A stretch of DNA of 64,000 nucleotides from Mycobacterium sherrisii (GCF_002102355.1 NZ_LQPT01000070.1:122114-186113), one strand, 5' to 3'; positions 35,522-44,136 are shown, counted from the stretch's first letter. Made by a program: numbers and translations. The notes: generated by a model from the letters alone, not told the origin.

Positions 35522-36819
35522 GGGTTGATCGTGTTATCCCCTACCTGACGGCCCCAGACGTACTCGATGGCGTAGGGCGAACCGGTGTCGAGGTGGTTAT
35601 ACGGCGCAATGCTGTTGCCGGTGTCCATCACCAACTCGGGTGCGGGCCACAGGTCACGCGTGATGTGCTGCCAGCAACCTGGCGCACCGCCCGGGCCACC
35701 GCGGGCGTTCACGCGCGGCAGGTTCTCCGGGTAGATGTAAGGGTTGGGCGCGCCGCCGACCACCCCGGCCAGCCCGCCGACCAGGCTGGCGATGGTGGCG
35801 ACCGCCGAGACGGGGTTGGCCAGCAGTCCCAGACCGGACAGCGCCTCGGTGTGGGCGTTCAGCGAGTAACCGTTGCCGGCCAGGAACGAGGCCGCCTTGG
35901 GCTCGATGTCGTGGTAGTTGCGCAGCGTGCAGTAGATGGCCGGGCTGTAGGTGTCCAGCAACTGCGCCGACGGCACCAGGTCGGCCGCGCCGCGGGCCAG
36001 GTATGGCCCGCCCTTCTCGAAGATCTCCGCGCCGGTGTTGCCGAACCCGGCCGCCGCCAACAGCGCGGAGTCCAGGTCCTTTTGCTGCTGATTGATGGTG
36101 CGGGAGGTGACGACGGCGTGGTTGAGGAAGTCGAACAGGTCAGGCGAGGCGTTGGCGTAGGTGTCGCCGAGCCCGGCCAGCTGCTGGATGTCGTGGCGGA
36201 TCTGCGGCATCTGCGGGTTGACGTCGTCGAGGACGGCGTTGCCGTTGACGATCGACTGGCCGAACTTGTCACCCAGGCCGGCCAGCGATTGCGCGGCCGC
36301 GCTCAGCGTCAAGTTCAGCTTGACCGGATCCACCTTCTCCGAAATCGAGGTGATGGTCTGGAACAGCGTGTTGATCTCCGTCGTCACCGACCGCGCGTCG
36401 ATCACCGAGTGCGCGGACAGCTTCTGCTGCGACGGGTTCTGCGGTGTCGTCAGCGACACGTACTTGCCACCGAACACGGTGGTGGCCTTGATGTCGGCGT
36501 TGACGTTGGCCGGGATCAGCGCGAGGTAACGCGGGTAGACGTCCAGGGTGAACTTGGCGGCCGGCTTGCCGTCCCGCACGATCTCGGTGATGGTATCCAC
36601 CCGGCCGATCTCGACCCCGTTGTAGGTGACCTTGGAACCCGGGTCCATGACCAGGCCGGCCCGCGCGGCCAGCATGGTCAGCTTGGTCTTGGGGGTGAAG
36701 TCACCACGGAACTGTCCGTAGATCAGCACGAAGGCGATCGCGGCGATGACCAGCATGCCGATGCCCGCCAACTTGTAGGGCGGGGTCCGCGAGGCGTTGA
36801 CTTTTCCGGGTCTGGCCAT
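35518..36819 (-). CDS. mce1A: Mce family protein Mce1A (Rv0169)
   Basis: A 433-residue founding-type Mce protein. After 'MARPGKVNASRTPPYKLAG' and a membrane helix, the MlaD/Mce domain reads 'ARAGLVMDPGSKVTYNGVEI' and 'VFGGKYVSLTTPQNPSQQKL'. The helical domain and C-terminal 'HLDTGSPYAIEYVWGRQVGD' are typical. In M. tuberculosis Mce1A promotes uptake of bacteria or coated beads by non-phagocytic cells and belongs to the Mce1 fatty-acid importer. It is about 20 residues shorter than the M. tuberculosis protein, at the C-terminus. ATG at 36819 lies 4 nt after the yrbE1B stop. Confidence 0.96.
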   Translation of the reverse strand: MARPGKVNASRTPPYKLAGIGMLVIAAIAFVLIYGQFRGDFTPKTKLTMLAARAGLVMDPGSKVTYNGVEIGRVDTITEIVRDGKPAAKFTLDVYPRYLALIPANVNADIKATTVFGGKYVSLTTPQNPSQQKLSAHSVIDARSVTTEINTLFQTITSISEKVDPVKLNLTLSAAAQSLAGLGDKFGQSIVNGNAVLDDVNPQMPQIRHDIQQLAGLGDTYANASPDLFDFLNHAVVTSRTINQQQKDLDSALLAAAGFGNTGAEIFEKGGPYLARGAADLVPSAQLLDTYSPAIYCTLRNYHDIEPKAASFLAGNGYSLNAHTEALSGLGLLANPVSAVATIASLVGGLAGVVGGAPNPYIYPENLPRVNARGGPGGAPGCWQHITRDLWPAPELVMDTGNSIAPYNHLDTGSPYAIEYVWGRQVGDNTINP

Positions 36820-36823
36820 GGCG

Positions 36824-37693
36824 CTACACCGTCAAAGCGAAGTTGGGGTTGACGCCGTAGAGCGCCAACGCGGCGGACAACACGACCACCTGCACCGAAA
36901 CCAGCGAGAAGCGCATCGACCGTCCCACCGCCTCGCCGACGCCGACGGGTCCGCCGCCCGCGTTGTACCCGTAGAAGCAGTGGGTGATCATCACTACCGC
37001 CGTGATCAGGATGGCCTCCACGAACGACCAGAACACGTCGTCGGGGCGCAGGAACGTTCGGAAGTAATGGTCGTAGGTGCCGTTGGACTGGCCGTACAGG
37101 ACGGTCGTGGTGATCTGCGGCGACAGGAAGCACATGATCATGGCCAGCGCGTAGATTGGGATGATGACGACCAGGCCCGCCATGAACCGGGTGGTCGCCA
37201 GGAACGAGATGGACTTGATGCCCATGACTTCCAGCGCGTCGATCTCCTCGCTGATGCGCATGGCACCGAGTTCGGCGGTGGCGCCCGCCCCGACCGTCGC
37301 GGCCATTGCGATGCCGGTGACGACGGGAGCGGCGATGCGCACGTTGATCAGAGCGGCGAAGAAGCCGGTGAACGCCTCGACGCCGATGTTGCCCAGGGAC
37401 GCGAAGCCCTGGATCGCGACCAGCGAACTGCCGGACAGCGTCACGAAGCCGACGATTGCGACGGTGCCGCCGACGACGGCCATGGCGCCGGTGCCCATGC
37501 CGATCTGCGCGATCAGCCGCAGCGTCTCCTTGCGGTAGTTGCGCAGCGCGTGCGGCACCTGCCCGATGCACAGCAGCCCGAACCAGGCCATCTGGCCGAG
37601 GTCGTCGAGTCCCCGGCCGGCGGCACCGCCGTAGCGGTTGAGGTTCTCGGCGGCCCGGGGGAAGCGGGCACGCAACACTGCGGCAGTCGACAT
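36824..37693 (-). CDS. yrbE1B: YrbE-family permease YrbE1B (Rv0168)
   Basis: A 289-residue MlaE-type permease with five or six predicted helices. Characteristic segments are 'IAQIGMGTGAMAVVGGTVAI', 'ATVGAGATAELGAMRISEEI' and 'DALEVMGIKSISFLATTR', the EExDAxxxMG coupling motif that docks the ATPase. With YrbE1A it forms the membrane pore of the Mce1 importer; the shared ATPase (MceG) is encoded elsewhere in mycobacterial genomes and is absent here. ATG at 37693 begins 1 nt after the yrbE1A stop. Length matches M. tuberculosis. Confidence 0.96.
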   Translation of the reverse strand: MSTAAVLRARFPRAAENLNRYGGAAGRGLDDLGQMAWFGLLCIGQVPHALRNYRKETLRLIAQIGMGTGAMAVVGGTVAIVGFVTLSGSSLVAIQGFASLGNIGVEAFTGFFAALINVRIAAPVVTGIAMAATVGAGATAELGAMRISEEIDALEVMGIKSISFLATTRFMAGLVVIIPIYALAMIMCFLSPQITTTVLYGQSNGTYDHYFRTFLRPDDVFWSFVEAILITAVVMITHCFYGYNAGGGPVGVGEAVGRSMRFSLVSVQVVVLSAALALYGVNPNFALTV

Positions 37694-37694
37694 G

Positions 37695-38513
37695 TCAGCG
37701 TCCCGTCCCGAATCGCACGCCGATGGTGGTCAGCACCACGTTCACCGCGTACAGCGCGACGACGCAGAGCACGACGGTTTCGTTGACGGCGGTGCCCAGG
37801 CCCTTGGAACCGCCGCGCACGGTCAGGCCGCGGAAGCAGCCGACCAGGCCGGCGATCAGGCCGAAGGTCGCGGCCTTGACGGTCGCGATGACCACCTCCG
37901 GCAGGCCGGTGATGGTGGTCAGGGTCGCCAGGTAGGCGCCGCCCGACACGTTCTGCAGATACACACCGAATAGGTAGCCGCCGACCAGCCCGACCGTGAT
38001 GACCAGACCGTTGAGCAAAGTGGCGACCAAGGTCGCGGCGATCACCCGGGGCACCACCAGCCGGTGGATGGGGTCGATGCCGAGCACCTCCATCGCGTCG
38101 ATCTCCTCACGGATGGTGCGCGCGCCGAGGTCGGCGCAGATCGCCGTCGATCCGGCGCCGGCGACCACCAGCACCGTGGTCAGCGGGCCGAGCTGGGTGA
38201 CGGCACCGATTGCCGCGCCCGCCCCGGACAGGTCGGCGGCACCGAACTGGGCCAGCAACACGTTGAGGGTGAAGATCAGCAGCACCGTCAGTGGGATGGA
38301 GACGAAGACGGTCGGTAGGAACGCCACCCGCATGATGAACCAGCACTGCAAGATGAATTCGCGCCACTGGAAGGGTCGACGGAACAACGCCTTGCCGGTG
38401 AGCACACACATCCGGAAAAAGCCGCCGATCAATGTCAGCGGCGACTCCAGTTGATCGCGCAGATAGCCGACGAGGTAGGGCCCACGCGAGTTCGTCGAGG
38501 TCGACGTCACCAC
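37695..38513 (-). CDS. yrbE1A: YrbE-family permease YrbE1A (Rv0167)
   Basis: A 272-residue MlaE-type permease, partner of YrbE1B. The motif 'ADLGARTIREEIDAMEVLGI' is the ATPase-docking element; helices include 'TTVLVVAGAGSTAICADLGA' and 'VIAATLVATLLNGLVITVGL'. The C-terminus ends 'VVLTTIGVRFGTGR'. GTG at 38513 is used; a second GTG follows directly, and the M. tuberculosis protein is a few residues shorter. It is separated from fadD5 by a 242-nt gap, the only large gap in the operon. Confidence 0.95.
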   Translation of the reverse strand: MVTSTSTNSRGPYLVGYLRDQLESPLTLIGGFFRMCVLTGKALFRRPFQWREFILQCWFIMRVAFLPTVFVSIPLTVLLIFTLNVLLAQFGAADLSGAGAAIGAVTQLGPLTTVLVVAGAGSTAICADLGARTIREEIDAMEVLGIDPIHRLVVPRVIAATLVATLLNGLVITVGLVGGYLFGVYLQNVSGGAYLATLTTITGLPEVVIATVKAATFGLIAGLVGCFRGLTVRGGSKGLGTAVNETVVLCVVALYAVNVVLTTIGVRFGTGR

Positions 38514-38755
38514 TGCCCCCTCACGCCGGAGCCGCGCGCCATGCGACTGCGCGGATCGTGTCGCACGCCTCGCCCCCTCGCCGTCAGGCGGCCGGGAAAA
38601 GCCCCGCCTTGCCCCCGATTCACCTGTGTGACCTCCGACTCCCTACTGGCAAGTAGTAACGGAGACCACAGGAATGTACCCGATGGCCAAGCAGGTGTGA
38701 ACCGCATCCGCACAATTAACCCTTCGTCAACAACGGGCAAACGTTACAGTATCGA
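38514..38755 (-). promoter_or_regulatory. fadD5-yrbE1A intergenic region, possible internal promoter
   Basis: This 242-nt gap has no open gene. In M. tuberculosis promoter activity has been reported for the corresponding fadD5-yrbE1A interval. On the minus strand a TTGACG hexamer is present (complement of 38725-38730), but no matching -10 was clear at 16-18 nt, so no promoter position is claimed. A GC-rich stretch occupies the yrbE1A-proximal half. Confidence 0.4.
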
Positions 38756-40414
38756 TCAGCTCCCCTCTCCCGTCGTGAAATCCCTTGCAGTACCCGCGCT
38801 TTGAGATCCGCTCGCGTTACCGTAGCGAATCCGCAGCTCGGTTTTGAGGACCTTGCCGGCGGGGTTGCGGGGCAACGCGTCGACGACCTCGAGCGCCTTG
38901 GGGTGCTTGTATCGCGCGAGGCGTTCGTTGAGGAACTCGGACAGGTCGTCCAGGCGCAGTCCGTCGGTGCTGACGGCGGCGACCGCGATCGGGACTTCGC
39001 CCCACTTTTCGTGCGCGCGACCGATGACCGCGACTTCGACAATGCCGGGATGGCTGGCGAGCACGTTCTCCACTTCCGCGCAGTAGATGTTCTCGCCGCC
39101 GGAGATGATCATGTCCTTCTTGCGGTCCACAACCCAGACGTAGCCGTCCTCGTCCATGCGAACGAGATCGCCCGAATGGAACCAGCCGCCGGCGAACGCC
39201 GCCGCGGTGGCCTCCGGGTTGTTCCAATAGCCGGCCATCAAAGTCGGTGCGCGATAGACGATTTCGCCGACCTCACCGATCGGCACGTCGTTCATGTTTT
39301 CGTCGACCACGCGGGCAGAGACCGTCGGGATCACCTTACCGACCGAGCCCCTCTTCCGGATCGCGTCCTCGCCGAGCAGCATGCAGGTCACCGGCGACAT
39401 CTCGGTCTGCCCGAATGCCGCCAAAATCTGGGTTCCTGGAAAGGTCGCCGACATCTCCCGCAGCAACGCATCCGGCGCAGGCGCGGCGCCCCAGGACATG
39501 ATGCGCAACTTCAGGTCCCGGGGCCGGGCTCGCTGCTCGGCGCAGACGGCCTGCCATTGGGCGGGCACCAAAAAGATCCCGGTGACCTTTTCGGCCGCCA
39601 GCACGTCCAGCAGCTGCCCGGGTTCGAATGCGCCCAGGGGATAGATCACCGTGGGCAGGCCGAGTAGCAGACCGCCCAGCAGGTTTCCGACGCCGGCGAT
39701 GTGGAACAGCGGGACGCCGATGAAACCGACGTCGTTGTTGATGTCCGCGCCGTTGGTGTACAGCCCGGTCATCGTCTGCCCGGTCAGGTTGGTGTGGGTC
39801 AGCACCGCACCCTTGGGGCGCCCGGTGGTGCCGGAGGTGTACATGATCAGGGCCGGCGAGTCGTTCGGCACGTCCGCGGGCTCACCCGCGCCGCCGGGCT
39901 CGTCGATCAAGTCTTCATAGCCCACGACGTGGTCGTCGGTGGCGCCGCCGGCGACGACGATCGTCTCGAGCAGCGGCTGGATCTCGCGGACCGCGGTGGC
40001 TACCGGGGCCAGCACCTCCTCGGTGACCACGACCCGTGCTTCGCAGTCTTCGACCAGGAAGCCGATCTCGGACGGGGTGAGCCGGAAGTTCAGCGGCACC
40101 GCGATGGCGCCGAGCATGTTGGTCGCAAGCACGGCCTCGACGAACTCGGGGCGGTTGAGCATCAGGACCATCACCCGGTCTCCGAAGCCGACCCCTCGTC
40201 TGCTCAGGGCACCGGCCAGCGCACTGACCCGGCGCTGCAGGTCGGCCCACGCCAACGTGCGTCCCGTGAATCGCAGCGCCACGCCCTGCGGCTGCATCAG
40301 CGCGTGCCGCTCGAGCTGGTTGACCCAGTTCTGCCGGCGGGCCAGATACGGCTGCCCGGTGGGCTGTGACGCCTGTGCTGCGTGAGTCTCGTGGCTAGCA
40401 AGTTGCGCGGTCAA
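38756..40414 (-). CDS. fadD5: Fatty-acid-CoA ligase FadD5 (Rv0166)
   Basis: A 552-residue AMP-binding enzyme that activates fatty acids as acyl-AMP then acyl-CoA. The P-loop-like motif is 'LIMYTSGTTGRPKGAVLTH', the A5 region 'AAFGQTEMSP', the hinge 'HSGDLVRMDEDGYVWVVDRK' and the C-terminal lysine lies in 'LPRNPAGKVLKTEL'. In M. tuberculosis FadD5 is the first gene of the mce1 operon and helps recycle mycolic-acid-derived fatty acids. The TTG at 40414 is the only start before 'MTAQLASHE' that fits, with GGAAGG upstream. Divergent to mce1R over 170 nt. Confidence 0.95.
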   Translation of the reverse strand: MTAQLASHETHAAQASQPTGQPYLARRQNWVNQLERHALMQPQGVALRFTGRTLAWADLQRRVSALAGALSRRGVGFGDRVMVLMLNRPEFVEAVLATNMLGAIAVPLNFRLTPSEIGFLVEDCEARVVVTEEVLAPVATAVREIQPLLETIVVAGGATDDHVVGYEDLIDEPGGAGEPADVPNDSPALIMYTSGTTGRPKGAVLTHTNLTGQTMTGLYTNGADINNDVGFIGVPLFHIAGVGNLLGGLLLGLPTVIYPLGAFEPGQLLDVLAAEKVTGIFLVPAQWQAVCAEQRARPRDLKLRIMSWGAAPAPDALLREMSATFPGTQILAAFGQTEMSPVTCMLLGEDAIRKRGSVGKVIPTVSARVVDENMNDVPIGEVGEIVYRAPTLMAGYWNNPEATAAAFAGGWFHSGDLVRMDEDGYVWVVDRKKDMIISGGENIYCAEVENVLASHPGIVEVAVIGRAHEKWGEVPIAVAAVSTDGLRLDDLSEFLNERLARYKHPKALEVVDALPRNPAGKVLKTELRIRYGNASGSQSAGTARDFTTGEGS

Positions 40415-40478
40415 CTAATACCTTCCCTTCACTCGCGCACCGCTTGCGACAGCTTGATATTTGATAAAACATCGTGTT

Positions 40479-40491
40479 GTGTGGGTCACAC
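40479..40491. promoter_or_regulatory. Candidate Mce1R operator (palindrome)
   Basis: GTGTG-GGT-CACAC is a perfect dyad with a 3-bp centre in the 170-nt gap between fadD5 and mce1R. It is surrounded by the only AT-rich patch there. FadR-type GntR regulators bind short dyads in divergent promoters, so Mce1R is the natural candidate; this is inferred from position. Confidence 0.45.
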
Positions 40492-40584
40492 TATGGCTTT
40501 GCCGCCCTGATGACAAGACCCGGAAAAACCTGAAAACGCCCTGAAACCGCCCCGCCCACTCTTGCGAAAGCCCTGGCCACCCAC

Positions 40585-41280
40585 GTGAACGTACCGCTAC
40601 CTACGCGACCGCCGGGACGCCGGCGACAGCTGCGCCGGGCGCAGCTGTCCGACGAGGTCGCGGGCCACCTGCGGGCGGCGATCATGTCGGGGAGGTTGCG
40701 GCCGGGCACCTTCATCCGGCTCGACGAGACCGCGGCCGAGCTCGGGGTCAGCGTGACGCCGGTGCGGGAGGCGCTGCTCAAGCTGCGCGGCGAGGGCATG
40801 GTGCAGCTGGAGCCGCACCGCGGCCACGTGGTGCTGCCATTGACCCGGCAAGACATCGAGGACATTTTCTGGCTGCAGGCGACCATCGCGCGAGAACTCG
40901 CCGAGGCGGCCACCGACCACATCACCGAGGCCGAGATCGACGAGCTGGAACGGATCAACGAGTCGCTGGCGGCGGCCGTCGGCTCCGGCGACCCGGAGAC
41001 GATCGCGGGCCTCGAGTTCTCCTTCCACCGGGTCTTCAATCAGGCCAGCGGACGGATCAAGCTGGCCTGGTTCCTGCTGAACGCCGCGCGGTACATGCCG
41101 GTGCTGGTGTACGCCGGCGATCCGCAGTGGGGCGTGGCCGCGGTCGACAACCACCGACAGCTGATCGGCGCGCTGCGCCGGCGGGACACGCCGGCGGTGA
41201 TCGAGCACACGGTCTGGCAGTTCACCGACGCGGCCCGGCGGCTGACCGAAATGCTGGACGGCGCCGGGATTTTCGGCTGA
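40585..41280 (+). CDS. mce1R: GntR/FadR-family repressor Mce1R (Rv0165c)
   Basis: A 231-residue regulator with an N-terminal winged helix ('LSDEVAGHLRAAIMSGRLRP', 'ETAAELGVSVTPVREALLKL') and an all-helical FCD effector domain ('LQATIARELAEAATDHITEA', 'FHRVFNQASGRIKLAWFLL'). In M. tuberculosis Mce1R represses the mce1 operon. GTG at 40585 is the first codon of the frame; a start nearer the helix-turn-helix is possible, but the basic N-terminus 'RPPGRRRQLRRAQ' is likely real. Divergent to fadD5; its stop is 7 nt from the next, convergent, gene. Confidence 0.92.
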   Translation: MNVPLPTRPPGRRRQLRRAQLSDEVAGHLRAAIMSGRLRPGTFIRLDETAAELGVSVTPVREALLKLRGEGMVQLEPHRGHVVLPLTRQDIEDIFWLQATIARELAEAATDHITEAEIDELERINESLAAAVGSGDPETIAGLEFSFHRVFNQASGRIKLAWFLLNAARYMPVLVYAGDPQWGVAAVDNHRQLIGALRRRDTPAVIEHTVWQFTDAARRLTEMLDGAGIFG

Positions 41281-41287
41281 CCGGGCC

Positions 41288-41728
41288 TCAGCTCGCGGCC
41301 AGCTGCTCGGCGCGTTGTTTGAGGTTGTCGGCCAAGTGGTCCAGGACGTTGTTGAGCATCTGTTTGACCAGCGGTGCGGGTACGGGCATCGACGGCTCGA
41401 CGTCGATGTCGACGGTCAGCAGGCTCGCGGCGCCGAGTTCGACGACGCTGAACAGCTGCTCCTGCTTCTTGAAGAGCTCGCCTTGCTGCATCACCGTCTG
41501 AATCTGGTTCGGCCCCGGGTAGTAGACGGCCTGGATGTAGACGCCCTCGAATCCTTGGTAGGCGGCGTCCAGGCGCAGCTGGCTGGGGCGGCCGTCGTCG
41601 TACCGAGCAAGCACCCAGCAGCCCGTGACGCCGTCACTCCACTCCGGGTACCGCTCGAAATCCGCGACGATCGCCATGACCGCGCCGGCGTCGGCGTCGA
41701 CCTCGACGGTCTTACTCAAAACGGGCAT
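41288..41728 (-). CDS. SRPBCC / polyketide-cyclase-like protein (Rv0164, TB18.5-like)
   Basis: A 146-residue START-like protein that begins 'MPVLSKTVEVDADAGAVMAI' and continues 'VADFERYPEWSDGVTGCWVL', which is the signature of the SRPBCC ligand-binding fold. Such proteins hold a hydrophobic ligand in a deep cavity; the ligand is unknown here. ATG at 41728 is chosen; the M. tuberculosis annotation starts about 15 residues upstream and an equivalent sequence ('RYASR') is readable before this ATG. The gene follows the Rv0163-like thioesterase and is convergent with mce1R, as in M. tuberculosis. Confidence 0.88.
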   Translation of the reverse strand: MPVLSKTVEVDADAGAVMAIVADFERYPEWSDGVTGCWVLARYDDGRPSQLRLDAAYQGFEGVYIQAVYYPGPNQIQTVMQQGELFKKQEQLFSVVELGAASLLTVDIDVEPSMPVPAPLVKQMLNNVLDHLADNLKQRAEQLAAS

Positions 41729-41771
41729 GCGCGAAGCATAACGGGGGACGCGAAACCCGCAGCGCGGGGCG

Positions 41772-42272
41772 CTAACTGGGGCGTTCGGCCGACTCGTCGA
41801 CGGTGGCCGTCGCCAGCACCGACCGGATGGGGACCGGGATCGGTACCGATTTGCGGCTGCTCCGGTCGACGTAGACGTGCACCCAGTGCCCCAGCGCGGT
41901 GACCGGCCGTGCCGCGCCGACGCCGGAGTCCGCCGGGGCCGCGAACACACCGAGGCGATAGGTGACGCTGCTGCGGCCCAGCCGCGTCACGGCCAGACCG
42001 ATCTCGAGTCGCTGCGGAAACTGCAGTTCGGTGAAGTAGCGGCAGCCCGACTCGGCGACCACCCCCAGCGCGGGCATCGTGGTCGGGTCGAGCCCCGTGC
42101 CCAGCGTGATCCAGGCGTTGATGGCGGTGTCGAACAGCTGGTAGTACACCGCGTTGTTGAGGTGGCCGAACATGTCGTTGTCGGCCCACCGAGTGCCGAC
42201 CGGCCACAGCACCGGGAAGTCGCCGCTGGTGAGCTGGTCGGGCGCGGGCGGGATCGACGGGCCGGAAGCCAT
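41772..42272 (-). CDS. Hotdog-fold thioesterase (Rv0163-like)
   Basis: A 166-residue 4-hydroxybenzoyl-CoA-thioesterase-type hotdog protein. The active-site helix region reads 'RWADNDMFGHLNNAVYYQLF', with the catalytic Asp and the HLNN motif typical of the FadM/YbgC group, and 'HWVHVYVDRSSRKSVPIP' forms the final strand. It would hydrolyse an acyl-CoA. ATG at 42272 is used; the first 12 residues are not conserved in type and a shorter start cannot be excluded. It ends 43 nt before the SRPBCC gene start. This marks the end of the conserved mce1 neighbourhood; the genes beyond it are accessory. Confidence 0.87.
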   Translation of the reverse strand: MASGPSIPPAPDQLTSGDFPVLWPVGTRWADNDMFGHLNNAVYYQLFDTAINAWITLGTGLDPTTMPALGVVAESGCRYFTELQFPQRLEIGLAVTRLGRSSVTYRLGVFAAPADSGVGAARPVTALGHWVHVYVDRSSRKSVPIPVPIRSVLATATVDESAERPS

Positions 42273-42319
42273 GCTGGTATTCCAGCACGGCTCGCCGGGC
42301 CGCCACGGGGCGCCACGGC

Positions 42320-43237
42320 CTAGTGACCGTAGAAGGCGCTCGTCAGGGCGCGGCCCTGCATCGTGAACAGTTGCTCGGTGGTCGACCACTCCGGTAGCAG
42401 CGAATCGAAGCCGTGACAGGTGCGGGCAAAGACGTGCAGTTCGGTGGCGACCCCGGCGTGCAGCAGCCGCAGCGCATAGTTGACGGCTTCGTCGCGGAAC
42501 GGGTCGATCTCCGCGCAGGTGATGAAAGCGGTTGGCAGGCCGCTTAATTCGCTGCGGCGCGCCGGCACGGCGGCCGGGGTCGCGGGCGTATCGCCCAAAT
42601 AGTGGTGCCACATCAGTTCGGCGGCCTCACCGTCGAAGGCCGGGCTGGTGCGAAATTCGGCCTTCGAGGCGGTGGCGCGATCGTCGAGCACCGGTTGGTG
42701 CAGCAGCTGGAACATCACGGGCGGCACCGATCCGTCGGTGGCGCGCTGTGCCAGGCACGCGGCCAGCGTGGCGCCCGCGCTGCTGCCCGCCACGGCCAGC
42801 CGCGTCGCATCGACGTCGAGCGCGCCGGCATGGTCGGCCACCCACCTCAGCACCGCGATCGCGTCGTCCAGCGCGGCCGGATACGGATGCTCGGGCGCCA
42901 GTCGGTAGTCGACCGATATCACGGTGCAGCGGCCGCGGCGCGCAAGTTCGGCGCACTGGCGGTGGTCGGTGTCGAGGTTGCCCAACGCGAATCCGCCTGC
43001 GTGGCAATAGATCACCACCGGCGCCGGCGATGGCCCGCCCCGATAGCTGCGGACCGGCACCCCGCCAAGGTCGTCGTTGCCGATCGCCACGCCGGGCAGC
43101 CGACCGGCGGCGTGGCGGCGGCGCTGGTCGAACGGCCCGCGCAGCGCCGCGATGGCTTCCCGGGTGAACGCGGTGCGGGTGGTCGCGATGGCGCGCAGCG
43201 CCGGATCGAGACGGTCGGCGCCGTCGAGTTCGCTCAT
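42320..43237 (-). CDS. HSL-family alpha/beta hydrolase (carboxylesterase)
   Basis: A 305-residue esterase of the hormone-sensitive-lipase family. The oxyanion motif reads 'VIYCHAGGFALGN' (HAGGF in place of the usual HGGGF), the nucleophile Ser is in 'AVAGSSAGATLAA', the Asp in 'TCAEIDPFRDEAV' and the His in 'TCHGFDSLL'; 'VDYRLAPEHPYPAALDDA' is a strong family marker. It resembles mycobacterial LipH/LipI-type enzymes acting on short acyl esters. ATG at 43237 fits; an open frame continues upstream without homology. Last gene of a leftward catabolic unit that begins at 48351. Confidence 0.9.
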   Translation of the reverse strand: MSELDGADRLDPALRAIATTRTAFTREAIAALRGPFDQRRRHAAGRLPGVAIGNDDLGGVPVRSYRGGPSPAPVVIYCHAGGFALGNLDTDHRQCAELARRGRCTVISVDYRLAPEHPYPAALDDAIAVLRWVADHAGALDVDATRLAVAGSSAGATLAACLAQRATDGSVPPVMFQLLHQPVLDDRATASKAEFRTSPAFDGEAAELMWHHYLGDTPATPAAVPARRSELSGLPTAFITCAEIDPFRDEAVNYALRLLHAGVATELHVFARTCHGFDSLLPEWSTTEQLFTMQGRALTSAFYGH

Positions 43238-43289
43238 CGGACCGGCCCGCCCGGCCCGGCTCCGACGATGCCGACCGCCAAGTCCGGTT

Positions 43290-44018
43290 TCATCGAATCT
43301 GCAGGCATTGCCCACCGTCGACAACCAGTTCCGACCCGGTGATGAACGAGGCCGCGTCGGACACCAAGAATGCGACCGCATCCGCGATTTCGGTTGGCCG
43401 CCCGAGTCGCCCGAACATCGCCGTCGCGGTCAGGCGCTGCTGTGTGGCCGCGTCGAGCATCGAGGTCGCGATCGGCCCTGGGAACACCGCGTTGACCCGG
43501 ATCCCGGACGGGCCGAGCTCGGCCGCCGCCGTTTGGGTCAGCCCGCGCAGCGCCCACTTCGAGGAGCCGTAGGCACAGTGCGTGGGGAAGGGACGGATCG
43601 CCCCGGTGCTGCAGATGTTGACGATGGCGGGATTCTCGGCCACTCGCAGTGCGGCGAGCGCGGCGCGCATACCCAGGAACGCTCCCAGACAATTGACCCG
43701 CCAAGCGCTTTCGAAATCCTCCGGCGTCTCGTCGGCCAGCGTGGCGCGGTGCAAGACGCCGGCGTTGTTGATCAGCACGCTCAGCCCACCGAATCGGTTC
43801 ACGGTTTTCTCGACGGCGATCTGCCATTGCCCGGGACTGGTCACGTCGAGTTCTACCGCGAGCAGCTCGCTGTCGCCCAGCTCGCCGACCTTGGCCGCCA
43901 CCTTGTCGGCTCGGACGTCACCGACGGTCACCGAATAGCCCTCGGCGCGAAGGCGTCTGGCGATGGCCCAGCCTTGGCCGCCCGCGGCGCCGGTGACGAG
44001 TGCGATGCGCCGGCTCAT
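43290..44018 (-). CDS. Short-chain dehydrogenase/reductase
   Basis: A 242-residue classical SDR. Cofactor motif 'LVTGAAGGQGWAIARRL', the strand-4 motif 'LINNAGV' and the active site 'ICSTGAIRPFPTHCAYGSSK' (catalytic Ser, then YxxxK) are all present, as is 'SELVVDGGQCL' at the end. It would oxidise a secondary alcohol or reduce a ketone with NAD(P). ATG at 44018 overlaps the stop of the preceding SnoaL-like remnant as ATGA. It lies in the P450/aldolase unit. The substrate is unknown. Confidence 0.9.
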   Translation of the reverse strand: MSRRIALVTGAAGGQGWAIARRLRAEGYSVTVGDVRADKVAAKVGELGDSELLAVELDVTSPGQWQIAVEKTVNRFGGLSVLINNAGVLHRATLADETPEDFESAWRVNCLGAFLGMRAALAALRVAENPAIVNICSTGAIRPFPTHCAYGSSKWALRGLTQTAAAELGPSGIRVNAVFPGPIATSMLDAATQQRLTATAMFGRLGRPTEIADAVAFLVSDAASFITGSELVVDGGQCLQIR

Positions 44019-44136
44019 GACGATGCCACCTCGGGGCCATCGGACGGGCCGTCACGCACGCAGTCCTCGATGTGCCACGGTCAAGGGCGAGCGCGTAGCC
44101 GGCGATCAATTCGCGAATCGGGTTGTCGTCGCTCAT
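44015..44136 (-). pseudogene. Deleted SnoaL-like (NTF2-fold) gene remnant
   Basis: An ATG at 44136, overlapping the aldolase stop as ATGA, begins 'MSDDNPIRELIAGYALALD', which looks like the N-terminus of a SnoaL-like protein. After about 19 codons the frame becomes nonsense. In another frame the last 20 codons before the SDR start read 'PWHIEDCVRDGPSDGPEVAS' and end in TGA that overlaps the SDR ATG, as a C-terminus should. The simplest reading is an internal deletion of roughly 300 bp that fused the two ends out of frame. Both translational couplings survived. The deletion size is inferred from the usual length of the family (130-150 residues). Confidence 0.65.
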
